Assembly: GCA_918797485.1 (NCBI GenBank)
Contig: CAKKNE010000003.1
Location: 3,782,001 to 3,846,000, forward strand
Direction of reading: 5' to 3'
DNA from: Pelagomonas calceolata
Taxonomy: Eukaryota > Sar > Pelagophyceae > Pelagomonadales > Pelagomonadaceae
Length of the DNA: 64,000 bases
Position numbers and translations under genes: made by a program. Shown one piece after another: positions 8,898-18,984 of the stretch. Within the stretch, counting starts at the first letter, position 1. Each line of letters starts with the position of its first letter. Below the pieces are notes generated by a model, which saw only the letters and a program-made list of their open reading frames with translations, had not been told where the DNA came from and made no database searches.

Positions 8898-11411
8898 AGG
8901 TCGGCCGCGTACGTCTACGGCCACGGAACCAATAATGCTGCTGCTGGTGTTGTTGTTCGAGACGACAAGCCTGATCCATGGAAGCACAAGCGGGAACTGG
9001 AAGCGCAGCGCAAGACGCTCCAGCCGCACGAGCTGGATGGCCTGAACGAGGCGTCGTTCGCGCAACGGCAGGCCTGGAACCCCAAGGGCGGCTCGTACCC
9101 GCCGCTGGACACGTCCGGGTACGGCCCCATCCAAGAAGCTCTCAAACAAAAGGTCGGCGACGCGTACGTCCGCGTGCTGTCGCCCTCCGCGGGCGCCGCG
9201 CTGAAAAAAGTCGGAGCGGCGTTCCGGGAGAGCGACAAGGGCTGGGGCGGACGAGGATACAGCTTGTCCGAAAATCAGGGCCGCCGCGGCATCCCGTTTC
9301 ACCGTGTCGGGACGGGCGAGCTGACGCCGAGCGGCGAGCATTTGCGCGGCTTGGTGTCCCACGAGCCGTTCGACGTCGTCGAGGACGTCGTGCGGACGCT
9401 CGTCGGCGACGAGTTCCTCGACGATAGCCACACGCGCCTCCTGGTGGCGAACCCGACGCGCGGCGGCGTGCTCTCGCAGGGCCCGCACGCCGACGCCGTC
9501 GTCGTCCACAAGCACAAGGTCGAGGAGGAGGAGACGCACGAGCAGCTGCGCTGGCTCTGGATGAGCGCCATGGCCGTCATCTGCTTCGTCGTCAGCTTCG
9601 AGAACGGCAACTACGGGATCCCGCGCGAAGGCCCGCTCTTCGGGATTTTCGCTTGTGTCACCCTCGAGCTCCCGGCCAGCGCGATCTACGCGCTGACGGC
9701 GCTGCTCGCCGGCCAGAAGCCCTTCGGCTTCGTGCGCATCGACGGCGAGATCTACAAGCTGCGCATCTACCACCTGGTCTTCGGCATCAAGGAGCAGCGC
9801 GCGCTGACGGTGGCGTCGGTCCTCGTCCCGCTCGGCGGCGCCGCCGCGGCGATCGCGGCGGCCGACCGGCGCATCGACGCGCTCGCGCGACGCCTCTCCT
9901 GCGACGACGTGCTCACGGTCGCCGAGCTGTTCCCGCTGCGCGTCGCGCCGTGCGTCGTCGGCGCCGTCAGCGGCCTCCTCGGCCTCGGCGGCGGCAGCGT
10001 GCTCTGCTACGGCGGCGCGCCCGCGGGCGACGCCGACGCCCTGGCGGCGGCCGTGGTTTTGCCGGCGGAGGCGAAGAAGCTGCGGCGCGAGAACCGGCGC
10101 GCGGCGGACGCGGCCCGCGAGGCGTTGCGCGACCTCTTCGTGCGATCGGGCGACGCGCGCGGCGCGCGCGCGCTTCTCGGTTTTAGCGGACACGATACGG
10201 CGGCGCACGACGCGGGCGCGAACGCGCTCGCCGATCTCGAGACGCTGGTCGAGCGCGAGGCGCGGCGAGACGCGCGCGCACGCCGTGAAGCGGAACTGTG
10301 CGCCGCGCACATGCGGCAGTTTAGGCCGTCGGATGAGACGCTAGGGCGTTTCCAGATGCCGACGGATGTGTTCGCGGCGCCGTCGGACGCGGCGTTCGGT
10401 GCTGTTCTGCCGCCGCCCCCACCTTTGCCTGCGCGGCACTTTGTTCTGGATGAGACGCGAAGGCGTTTCCAGGTGCCGACGGATGTGTTCGCGGCGCCGT
10501 CGGACGCGGCGTTCGGTGCTGTTTCGCCGCCGCCCCCACCTCTGCCTCGGACGCTAGGTTTCCAGGAGCAGGGCCCGCGCCTCGCTGATTTAATGGACCA
10601 ATTCTTTCCCAAGGGAGGAACGACGTCCGAGCGGCCGCGGGTCGAGCTGCCGCAGCCAACGACCTTCGAGCGGCCGCGGGTCGAGCTGCCGCCGCCACGG
10701 GACGATGAGCGCCGCGCGAAGGCACCGAGGGCGCCGGGGGTGCCGAAGGAGGTGTGTGCCGCGATGGATTCAGCGCTGGGTAGGCTGGAGCGCCGCCTCG
10801 AGACGCCGGATCAACGCGAGGCGCGGCTGGCGCCGGCGCGGGAGCGGTGGCGAGACGCGCGCGACGCCTTGCGCGAGAAGCACGGGTCCTTCTGCCGCTG
10901 CAAGAACTCCAAGTGCCTCAAGAGGTACTGCGAGTGCTTCGAGCGCGGCGTGCTGTGCGGCGACTCGTGCAAGTGCGAGAACTGCGAGAACATTGCGGGC
11001 TCGGCTTCATTGCGGGAGGCGCGCGCTGCGATCGCGGAGCTCCCGCCGTCGCGCGACGGCTGCACCTGCAAGAATAGTCGCTGCCTCAAGCTCTACTGCG
11101 TCTGCTTTAAGGCCGGCAGCAAATGCGTCGCGGCGTGCAAGTGCGTCGACTGCCAGAACGGCCGGCCCGCCGATGCGCCCATCCCCGCGCCGCCGAAGAA
11201 GCGCCGCGCCGCGCCGTCGAAGAAGGCCGCGCCGCCGAAGAAGCGCCAGAGAGTTGACCGCGCAGCCGACGAGACCGCCGACGATGCTGCTGGGGAGGTT
11301 CGAGGAGGCCTACTGCTCAACGCGGCGCGGCTGGCGGCTCTTAGGGAAGAGTACGCGCGCGAGCGCGAGCGGGCCGCCGCGGGGGCGACGCCGTCGCCGC
11401 CGTCGCAGTGA
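8898..11411 (+). CDS. CXC (tesmin/LIN54-type) protein with membrane-like N-terminus; start unresolved
   Basis: A continuous open frame, but the first in-frame ATG is at 9561; the frame reads as coding from about 8961, so a 5' exon or another start is likely missing. The 3' part has two cysteine-rich CXC motifs, CRCKNSKCLKRYCECF at about 10890 and CTCKNSRCLKLYCVCF at about 11060, each followed by CKC-x2-C. This is the DNA-binding CRC domain of LIN54/TSO1 proteins. A basic, NLS-like PKKRR region follows. The 5' part (about 9560-10010) encodes hydrophobic segments (MSAMAVICFVVSF, VVGAVSGLLGLGGG) unlike a transcription factor. Between them are two copies of a 39-residue unit with a polyproline run. 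This may be one odd fusion or two genes. Confidence 0.72.
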   Translation, partial: RSAAYVYGHGTNNAAAGVVVRDDKPDPWKHKRELEAQRKTLQPHELDGLNEASFAQRQAWNPKGGSYPPLDTSGYGPIQEALKQKVGDAYVRVLSPSAGAALKKVGAAFRESDKGWGGRGYSLSENQGRRGIPFHRVGTGELTPSGEHLRGLVSHEPFDVVEDVVRTLVGDEFLDDSHTRLLVANPTRGGVLSQGPHADAVVVHKHKVEEEETHEQLRWLWMSAMAVICFVVSFENGNYGIPREGPLFGIFACVTLELPASAIYALTALLAGQKPFGFVRIDGEIYKLRIYHLVFGIKEQRALTVASVLVPLGGAAAAIAAADRRIDALARRLSCDDVLTVAELFPLRVAPCVVGAVSGLLGLGGGSVLCYGGAPAGDADALAAAVVLPAEAKKLRRENRRAADAAREALRDLFVRSGDARGARALLGFSGHDTAAHDAGANALADLETLVEREARRDARARREAELCAAHMRQFRPSDETLGRFQMPTDVFAAPSDAAFGAVLPPPPPLPARHFVLDETRRRFQVPTDVFAAPSDAAFGAVSPPPPPLPRTLGFQEQGPRLADLMDQFFPKGGTTSERPRVELPQPTTFERPRVELPPPRDDERRAKAPRAPGVPKEVCAAMDSALGRLERRLETPDQREARLAPARERWRDARDALREKHGSFCRCKNSKCLKRYCECFERGVLCGDSCKCENCENIAGSASLREARAAIAELPPSRDGCTCKNSRCLKLYCVCFKAGSKCVAACKCVDCQNGRPADAPIPAPPKKRRAAPSKKAAPPKKRQRVDRAADETADDAAGEVRGGLLLNAARLAALREEYARERERAAAGATPSPPSQ
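10332..10555 (+). repeat. Two tandem 117-base coding repeats
   Basis: Two in-frame copies, offset 117 bases (39 residues), each with the core PTDVFAAPSDAAFGAV followed by a run of prolines. They differ at only a few positions, which suggests a recent duplication inside the CXC gene. Confidence 0.8.
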
Positions 11412-11658
11412 CGGGCGTCGCGGCGGGCCCGCGGACTATCGCCTGATATGAACGTCGCGGATCCGAGACGTGGGGCGCGCGTCGTGCGCGTCGACCGAAT
11501 CACGATTCCATAACTTGTTGTTCTTTTGGAAGTTGTGCTACGCCGGAAGATCACGCAGTCCTGCTTCCTAGAATCTCAGAGCACGCTAGCTCGCGCTCTC
11601 GTTAAAGTTTAAAACTCAGCAGGCGCCCGCTCGATTTACGAGCGCGCGGTACAAAAGA

Positions 11659-14600
11659 ATGACCGCCCTGGCAATGCCGCACGTCGACAGCGTCCAGAGC
11701 TCAACGCCCACAGCTTGGCGCGCCGCGCGCGGCCGCTCAGCGCGCGGTTTCGGCCAAAAGCCGACTGAGTTTGAAATGTGCACTGCGGAGCGCGCGGGAG
11801 CGCCAGGCGGCCGCGCGGCCCGGCCACGCTGCCGCCACCCGCCCGCCCACACACTCACAGCCTCGCCGCCCCCGCAAAACCGCGCGCACGGAGGACAGCA
11901 CACGCGCCGGCGCACGCCGCGACTCGGAAACTCTGAGCTGGCGCCGGCCGGCCGCCGCGGCGCGCGGACGCCGTGGCCCCGCCGCCGCCGCGGTCCCCGC
12001 CACGCGCACTACGACGAGAGGTCGCACCCACGCCCACCACACGCCGCGACTCAGAATCCCGACGAAACCGCCGACCGCAGGCCCGCGAACCTGTCGAGGG
12101 ACCAGTCCCGCGTCTCCGAGGACGACGACGACATCCACGTCATCAAGCGCAACGGCAAGAAGGAGGTCGTGCGCTACGACAAGATCACGAGCCGCATCAA
12201 AAAGTTATGCTATGGTTTGGACTCCAAGTACATCAAGCCGAACGTCCTGACCCAAAAGGTCATCCAGGGCGTCTACGACGGCGTCACGACCCACGAGCTC
12301 GACGAGCTCGCCGCCCAGACGGCGGCCTACATGGCCACGCAGCACCCGGACTTTTCGCGTTTGGCGGCGAGGATCTCGGTCTCGAACCTCCACAAGTCCA
12401 CCGACAAGGTCTTCAGCGATGTGGTGGAGAAGCTCCACAAGCACGTCCACCCGAAGACGAAGAAGCCCGCGTCGCTCATCGCCGACGACGTCTACGAGGT
12501 CATCATGTGCGTCTCGCGGCGTCCTCGCATCGCGCCCAAAATCACGTCTCCCGTCACGCGACACCGCCGCAGGTCGAACAAGGACAAGATCAACGGGGCG
12601 ATCGTCTACGACCGCGACTTTGAATACGACTACTTCGGCTTCAAGACCCTCGAGAGAAGCTACTTGATGCGCTGCGACGGCGAGATCGCGGAACGGCCCC
12701 AGCACATGATCATGCGCGTGGCGATCGGTATTCACGGGAGTGACGTCGACGCGGCCATCGAGACCTACGAGCTCATGTCCCAGAAGTACTTCACGCACGC
12801 GACGCCGACGCTCTTCAACGCCGGGACGCCGAGACCCCAATTATCTTCCTGTTTCTTATTAGCGATGAAGGAGGACAGCATCGAGGGGATTTACGACACT
12901 TTGAAGAGGTGTGCCTGCATCTCGAAGTACGCCGGCGGCATCGGCCTGTCCGTGCACAACATCCGGGCCACGGATTCTTATATTCGCGGTTCGAACGGTA
13001 CGTCCAACGGCATCGTGCCGATGCTCCGCGTTTACAATGACACTGCGAGATATGTGGACCAGGGCGGCGGCAAGAGGAAAGGGTCGTTCGCCATCTACTT
13101 GGAGCCCTGGCACGCCGACATCGAGACGTTCTTGGATTTGAAGAAGAACCACGGCAACGAGTTGGAACGGGCCCGGGATTTATTTTACGGCCTTTGGATT
13201 CCCGACCTGTTCATGCGTAGAGTGGAGGCGAACGAGCAGTGGTCGCTCATGTGTCCGAATGAGTGCCCGGGCTTGGCGGATTGCCACGGGAAGGAATTTG
13301 AGGAGCTCTATGAAAAATATGAAAAGGAGGGCCGGGCGCGCAAGCAGATCCCGGCTCAACAGTTGTGGTTCGCGATCCTCGATTCGCAAGTCGAGACGGG
13401 CACGCCCTACATGCTCTACAAGGACGCTTGTAATGGGAAGAGCAACCAGAAGCATTTGGGGACGATCAAATCCAGCAACTTGTGCACGGAGATCGTCGAG
13501 TACACGTCGCCCGACGAAGTCGCCGTCTGCAACCTGGCCTCGATCAACCTCACGGCCATGGTCACTGATGATCAGTTCGACTTCAAGCAACTCCGTAAAA
13601 TTGCCAACGTGGTTACTCGTAATTTGAACAAAGTGATTGACGTGAACTACTACCCCGTCCAGGAGGCCGAGAACAGCAACATGCGCCACCGCCCCATCGG
13701 CATCGGCGTGCAAGGTCTCGCGGATGCGTTGGTGAAGCTGCGCCTCCCGTACGAGGGCGACGCCGCGCGCCAGCTCAACAAGGACATCTTCGAGACGATC
13801 TATTACGGCGCGGTGCGGTGTCCTATGCACTTCACGATGACGACGCGACTCGTCTCCAGGAATGATGGAACCGCGTCGTGACTCGATGTCGAACGCAGGC
13901 GCCATGGAGGCCTCGATCCAGCTCGCCAAGGAGCAGGGCACCTACGAGACGTACGAAGGGTCTCCGACGTCCCAAGGCTTGTTACAACCTGATCTGTGGA
14001 ACGTGACGCCCAGCAGCCGCTGGGACTGGGCCCAATTACGTAGAGATCTGGCCGAGCACGGGTGCAGGAACTCGCTCCTCCTCGCCCCGATGCCCACGGC
14101 GTCGACGGCCCAGATCCTCGGGAACAACGAGTCGTTTGAACCTTTTACGAGCAACATGTTCACCAGACGTGTCTTGGCCGGCGAGTTCGCCGTGGTCAAC
14201 AAGTACCTGCTGAACGACTTGATTGCGCGGGGCCTCTGGACGCCGGAGGTCCGCAACCAGATCATCGCGGACAAGGGAAGCGTCCAGGCCGTCGCGGGCA
14301 TTCCCGACGACCTTAAGGCCCTCTACAAGACGACGTGGGAGATCAAGCAGAAGTGCGTGCTCGACATGTCGGCGGATCGGGGCGCGTTCATCTGCCAGTC
14401 GCAGTCCCTCAATTTACATATTGCGGAGCCGTCCCCGGGCAAGCTCACGTCCATGCACTTCTACGCCTGGAAGAAGGGCCTCAAGACGGGCATGTACTAC
14501 CTGCGGACGCGCCCGAAGGCCGACGCCATCGCCTTCACGGTGGACCAGGCCATGGCCGCGAAGTCGCGCGGCGAGAACGCGCTCAAGCCCGTGAACACGG

Positions 14601-14765
14601 AGCCCGAGGAGTGCCTGAGCTGCGGCGCGTTCGTTTCCCGCGTCTTGTGTTTTTCGTTTGCGCGAGATGTACACCCCGCGGACCTCCACGCGGCGATGGC
14701 GTGCACCGCCCGCCGTCACCGCGCTACGCCGTCGCCGCGTCGACGCTCTCGATACACGCAGGTAA
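11659..14765 (+). CDS. RNR1: Ribonucleoside-diphosphate reductase large subunit
   Basis: Class I R1 subunit, which makes deoxyribonucleotides with a small-subunit radical partner. Proposed exons: 11659-12506, 12573-13807, 13899-14628, 14762-14765. An ATP-cone region ([20 protein letters not shown]) is followed by the ten-stranded barrel with the active-site cysteines in QLSSCFLL and VCNLAS, the SNLCTEI motif, and the radical-path tyrosines in GMYYLRTRP. The C-terminus is EECLSCGA with the shuttle cysteine pair. Intron 1 is GT-AG; intron 2 reads best as GC-AG; intron 3 leaves one base plus TAA in the last exon. About 150 Pro/Arg-rich residues precede the ATP cone, so the true start may be further 3' or behind another intron. 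Confidence 0.92.
12507..12572 (+). other. RNR intron 1
   Basis: 66 bases, donor GTGCGT, acceptor CCGCAG, phase 2. It is free of stops, so an unspliced reading hides it; removal rejoins VYEVIM to [10 protein letters not shown] as in other R1 proteins. Confidence 0.8.
13808..13898 (+). other. RNR intron 2, apparent GC-AG intron
   Basis: 91 bases. The only junction that restores [16 protein letters not shown] places the donor at GCGCGG and the acceptor at ACGCAG, phase 1. GCGC occurs at both edges, so the exact cut is ambiguous by a few bases. Confidence 0.65.
14629..14761 (+). other. RNR intron 3
   Basis: 133 bases, donor GTTCGT, acceptor ACGCAG, phase 2. Splicing gives a CGA-stop ending right after the conserved CLSC, which matches the usual R1 C-terminus. 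An alternative cut would add about 15 unconserved residues. Confidence 0.6.
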
Positions 14766-14899
14766 AACTAGGCGCGTACCCCCCTTTCCCCCCATTCTAA
14801 CTTGAACGATTACATTGGCCTCGTCGCCGCGCAGTCAGTCCGCCTTCCGAGTGGCTCTGATGAGTATACAAATCTTACAAAGGGCCGAACGACGACGCG

Positions 14900-15412
14900 C
14901 TACGGGAGGCTCTTCTCGAAGGCCTCGACGGCTTTCAATGAGGGCAGCTCGTGGCTGTACGTCCCCGCGACGACGAAGGGAGCTCCGGCCTGCGGCGCGG
15001 CCTCGACGCGGGGATCGCACAACCGCGCGCAGAGCGCAACACTGGCAACGGCCGCGGCGCCGGCCGCGACGTGCGCCCTCACCTCATCGCTCTCGTCCGC
15101 CGGCACGAGCGCCGACAGGCTCGCGCCGAGCGCCGCTCCTAAAATGCCGCATCTACGTGTACACGCCGCGGCGGCGTCCGCCGACGCCTGGGGCACGAGC
15201 AGCGGGGGCGGCGTCACCACACCTGGCTTGTTCAAAGCCACGGCGGGCGGCTTTGCCTTCTCGGCGGCGAGGCCGAGCTTGCGCATGGCCGCGCGCAGAT
15301 TCTGGCAGGGCAGGCTATCAGCCTTGGAGCAGCCAAGGTCCTCGAAGTCTTTATTGAGGCCGCGGATGGCCATCACCTCGTCGAGGGCGTTGCTGCCGAA
15401 GAGCTTGTCCAT
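14900..15412 (-). CDS. Small Ala-rich protein with membrane segments, unknown
   Basis: 170 residues from the ATG at 15412 (the frame is open five codons further up, to a GTG). Not recognised. The first 60 residues are soluble (MDKLFGSNALDEVMAIRGLNKDFEDLGC), with several Cys. Residues about 90-140 contain Ala/Gly/Val-rich hydrophobic stretches (ILGAALGASLSALVP, VAAGAAAVASVALCARL) that could be one or two membrane helices. It is tail-to-tail with the RNR gene. The opposite strand is also open, but this strand has the better start and composition. Confidence 0.5.
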   Translation of the reverse strand: MDKLFGSNALDEVMAIRGLNKDFEDLGCSKADSLPCQNLRAAMRKLGLAAEKAKPPAVALNKPGVVTPPPLLVPQASADAAAACTRRCGILGAALGASLSALVPADESDEVRAHVAAGAAAVASVALCARLCDPRVEAAPQAGAPFVVAGTYSHELPSLKAVEAFEKSLP

Positions 15413-16178
15413 TCCTGTGTTTGGCACGAGAGCTGTCTCTCACTAGAACGCTCTGTTGCCGCAGTGCCGCGCTTAGCCTAGCCTAGCCTCTGCTTAACCG
15501 ACGGGTTTTTGCGCGCGGTCTTGCGGGACCCCTCCCCGCCCCAGGGGACTCGTCGCAGAGGTCGTGCAGCGATGTGCGGGAAAAAAAGGGGAACCGCCAC
15601 CACACAACCTTGGGTCTGCTGAACGCGGACGCGGAGGCGCTTTGCTTGAGACCCGACCCAGAGCTAGTCAGGGTATTCGGGATCCCGCCGTGCCGCCGCT
15701 CCGTGGAGTCGTGCCCGAGTGCCGCCGCCAAGGAGGCCCCCGTAGCCTAGTGATCCTCGCCGCCGCGCGCACGAGGACCCGACGGGGAGTCGCGAAAAAC
15801 ACACCCGCCAGGTGCCCCGCACGACACGACGACGGGCCCGGGCGGATCTGTCCAAGGAAGCAGCTTGAATTGCTGGGGTGAGTCAACATCGCCAATGAAG
15901 GCCCGTCGACCCGTTGAATTGCGAGGAAGCCGAGGATGAATCGCCTACTTGCCCAACATGTCACGCCACGCCGAACGCCGCCATGACGCGTTCGCGAGGC
16001 CCTCGCGCACGCCCGGCTGGACTTAGAGATCAGAAATCGCGTGGAGATCAGGTGTCGTCGTCCTCCTCCCCATCAGAACTAGATTCAGAGTCAGACGCGG
16101 TCGTGCGATACATGCGAGGAACGACATGCTCGCGTTCCTTCGTCGCCCACGCACCCAACGTCTGCGCTGCGCTGCTGC

Positions 16179-16204
16179 TTGCTAGTGTCTTACAGGCCGC
16201 TAGC
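16179..16204 (-). repeat. Dispersed palindromic motif, copy 3
   Basis: TTGCTAGTGTCTTAC, then AGGCCGCTAGC: the reverse orientation of copy 2 and nearly identical to it. It pairs with the opposite-facing copy 28 bases downstream. Confidence 0.7.
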
Positions 16205-16232
16205 CACGCGAAGCCGCGGCGCCGCGCTGCGG

Positions 16233-16260
16233 GCTAGCGTCCAGTAAGACACTAGCAAGC
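16233..16260 (+). repeat. Dispersed palindromic motif, copy 4
   Basis: GCTAGCGTCCA, then GTAAGACACTAGCAAGC. With copy 3 it forms a long imperfect inverted repeat upstream of the SDR gene. Confidence 0.7.
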
Positions 16261-16430
16261 GGCCGAGGTTGCTGCGACTGCCGCTGCAGCGAACGCTTTG
16301 CTAGAAAACTTTAGAACCACACGGGCTTATCTCTGAGACGCAGCGACCGACGGCGGAAGCGTCCTGTGCCCAGGGGAGCAGTGTTTGACAACTTGCACAA
16401 AAGTGCTCTCTCAACAAGCAGCAACTACAA

Positions 16431-18129
16431 ATGGGCAAGCGCGGCAAGGAGCGCAAGCGCAAGCGCGCCGGGCTGACGCCGGAGCCCGGCGCCGACGCCG
16501 AGATCGATGCCGACGACCCCCTCGGCGGCCTGTCGGAGGCCGACCTAACAACAACGATTCGGACGCTCGAAGTTCTAGGCCGGGACGCGGCCCTCTTCAA
16601 GTCGCGGCCCTTCAAGAAATTACGAGCGGCTTTGGCGCCCTGCGCCCTGGCCTTAATTGGACAGGACGCGACTGACGACCGGCAGCGCAGGAAATTGGAG
16701 CGACCCGTCCAGGACGAAGATGAAAGAAGAAGGGTCATGGACCGCGACGCGAAGAATCGGACGGCGCTGCGGAAAGAACGCTTGGATCGCCTGGCGACGG
16801 CGGGCTTGGTCGCGGACGGTCCGGCCCTCGCTCCACAATTACTCCTCACCGACGGCAAACAAGAGGATTCTCTGAAGCGCGCCGTCGCCTGCTACTGCTG
16901 CAAGGCGCCCTTCTCGGAGCTGCACCACTTCTACGCGGCGCTCTGCCCCGCGTGCGCTTCATTAAATTTCGAAAAGCGGACGCAGACGGCGGATCTAAGA
17001 GGGCGGGGCGCGCTCGTGACGGGCGCGCGCGTCAAGATCGGGTTTCGCGTCGCGCTGAAATTACTAAGGGCCGGCGCGACGGTCGTCGCGACGTCGCGCT
17101 TCCCCGCGGACGCGGCGGCGCGCTACGCGGCCGAGGCCGATGCGGAAGAGTGGCGCGACCGTCTGAGAGTCGTGGGCTGCGACTTCCGGGACTTGGGCGC
17201 CGTCGAGGCGCTGTGCGCGGCCGTGCCGGAGCTGCTGGGGTGTGGACTGGACGTTCTCGTGAACAACGCGTGCCAGACGGTGCGCCGGCCCCCTCAATAC
17301 TACGCGCAGACCGTCGCGCGGGAAGCGAAGCTACGGAAGGCCATCGGCAACGCGTCCTTACCATTACTCGAGGGGCCGGCGATCGCAGACGCGAATGAAC
17401 CGACGGCGGACGTGTCGTTGATGCGCTCCTGGACGGCCAAAGCTCCAACGACGTCGGATCCGGCGTTACGGGCGTTGCTCTGCGTCGCGCCCGGCGACGA
17501 CGTGCGCGACGATGCGGCCTTCCCGGAGGGCCGCACAGACGCGAACGCCGATCTAAGTGAACAGCTCGACCTGCGGCGCGACAACTCGTGGACGCAGAGG
17601 ATCGACGAGATCTCGACGCCCGAATTAGCTGAAGTGTTCGCGATCAACGCCCTGGCGCCCTTCGTCATCAACTCGAAGCTCATACCGGTACTTAAGGATG
17701 GCGCGTCGAACGAAAGACGCCGGTTCGTGGTCAACGTCTCGGCGATGGAGGGCAAGTTCTACCGCCACAAGCAGCCGACGCACCCGCACACGTGCTGACT
17801 CCGTGTCCTATCTACATTTTTGGGCTCGCGTCGACGGCGACTGCTGGTCATCACACAGGAACATGGCCAAGGCCGCGCTCAACATGATGACGCGGACCTG
17901 CGCCGCGGACCTCGCGAAGGCGCACGTGTTCATGACGGCCGTCGACACGGGCTGGATCAACGACGAGAAGCCCACCGGCCGCGCCGTCGAGCACGCCCGG
18001 CGCCACGCCTTCCAGACGCCCCTCGACGAAATAGATGCTGCCGCGCGGATCCTGGACCCGGTCCTCGGCGGCCACGAGCCGCCGCTGCACGGCGTCTTCC
18101 TCAAGGACTACGCGCCGTGCGAGTGGTGA
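16431..18129 (+). CDS. Divergent short-chain dehydrogenase (SDR) with N-terminal zinc-knuckle region
   Basis: Exons 16431-17791 and 17859-18129 (543 residues); the 67-base intron is GTGCTG...ACACAG, phase 2. The N-terminus is very basic (GKRGKERKRKR), possibly nuclear. At about residues 153-180 there are two CxxC pairs (CYCC, CPAC), a likely zinc site. The SDR fold follows: GALVTGARVKIGF (nucleotide loop), VVATSRFP, LVNNA, and VNVSAMEGKFYR. Where SDRs carry Tyr-x3-Lys, this protein reads HPHTNMAKAAL, so Lys is kept and Tyr is Thr. The mature enzyme probably binds NAD(P), but classic SDR catalysis is doubtful. I recall similar HTNMAK proteins elsewhere, so this is likely a real subfamily. Confidence 0.82.
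17792..17858 (+). other. SDR gene intron
   Basis: 67 bases, GTGCTG donor and ACACAG acceptor, phase 2. It contains in-frame stops; its removal joins HPHT to NMAKAALNMM. Confidence 0.75.
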
Positions 18130-18335
18130 GTAAGGGGGTTTGTGTGTCTCACTGTCGCGGGTTTTTCGTCAAAATTTTTGCGTTCGGCGCCGGTCCTTCT
18201 CGCCGCTACGCACGTGGCACGCGCGTCTACGTACCTCAGACGCGTCGTGACGCCCAGCGCTCGCGCGACCGCGCGGAAGCGCTCCAAAAAAAACGTGACC
18301 TGGCAAAGCAGTCTCCTCGAGGTCGTGAAACCAAC

Positions 18336-18788
18336 ATGAACCTCGGCGACGAGCACATGACCGACGAGACGCGCGAGGTGTACCGAGCCAAGGTCGCCGA
18401 GCGCCAGGCGAAGGAGGACGCGCTCGTCCAGAAAAGAATAGAGGAGGCGTCCGACTACGTCGGCACCCGTGTGGAAACCAACCGGTGAGTCGGGTTCACG
18501 AGGAACTGGCATCGCACGGAACGCGTCGCGAATGTCCACACGCAGGTCGGCACGTTCAGGGCGGAACGCGAGACGAAGCTGCGCGACGTGACCATGCCGA
18601 AGAACCGTGAAGGCGAGCACGCGTTCCTCGAGGCGCTCGAGACCGCCGCCGAGTCGGACGCGACATGGGCCCGCGTCCTCTCGCTCGTCGACACGGAGCC
18701 CGACGCCTGGGGCGGCGTGGACCTGGCGCGCCTCCGCGCCGTGCTCATCAAGAAGAAGGCCGAGGAGACGCAGGCGCTCGCCGCGTAG
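18336..18788 (+). CDS. Clathrin light chain (C-terminal region clear)
   Basis: Exons 18336-18458 and 18546-18788 give 120 residues. A charged coiled coil (REVYRAKVAERQAKEDALVQKRIEEA) is followed by TWARVLSLVDT and VDLARLRAVLIKKK. The last matches the conserved light-chain C-terminal signature, in which a D-x-S-R-hydrophobic-R core precedes VLI and lysines. Light chains bind the heavy-chain hub and regulate coat assembly. The usual length is about 200 residues or more, so an N-terminal exon may be missing; the frame stays open upstream without a better ATG. The intron at 18459-18545 is introner-like, with an exact 8-base flank duplication. Confidence 0.6.
18459..18545 (+). mobile_element. Introner-like intron in clathrin light chain gene
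   Basis: 87 bases. It is flanked by an exact 8-base direct repeat, GTCGGCAC (18459-18466 and 18546-18553). The left end reads CCGTGTGGAAACC and the right end GTCCACACGCAG, a decayed inverted pair matching the other elements. Splicing GT...AG removes the element plus one target copy, in phase 0. Confidence 0.75.
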
Positions 18789-18984
18789 GGGCGTAAGCGC
18801 GGATGGCGCCTCGGAGGAGCCGCTGCCGCGGGGCGTGGGCCCGCGACGCAGTAGGTCTCGAGGAAGGGGGAGATACGTCCGCGGTAGACGGCTCTGGTCA
18901 CGCTTAAGCTTCGATGATTGCGTGCGGGTTTTCAGCGGCCGCCCTTTGCAAGCACGCGCACGCCCCGGACAGACGAATAGAGAG

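Larger units (their letters stand above)
15413..16430. other. Intergenic, about 1 kb, inverted motif pair
   Basis: No supported gene. Several frames of about 100 codons lack recognisable content. The only clear structure is a head-to-head pair of the dispersed motif at 16179-16204 and 16233-16260, about 170 bases before the next gene. Confidence 0.5.

Noticed and set aside
8871-10310. Minus-strand frame of 479 codons opposite the CXC gene
   Set aside because: Arg/Ala/Val-rich with no recognisable motif, and antisense to a frame with clear CXC motifs downstream.
11659-14765. Viral (large DNA virus) origin of the RNR gene
   Set aside because: It has three spliceosomal-type introns and host-like GC, and matches cellular eukaryotic R1 throughout.
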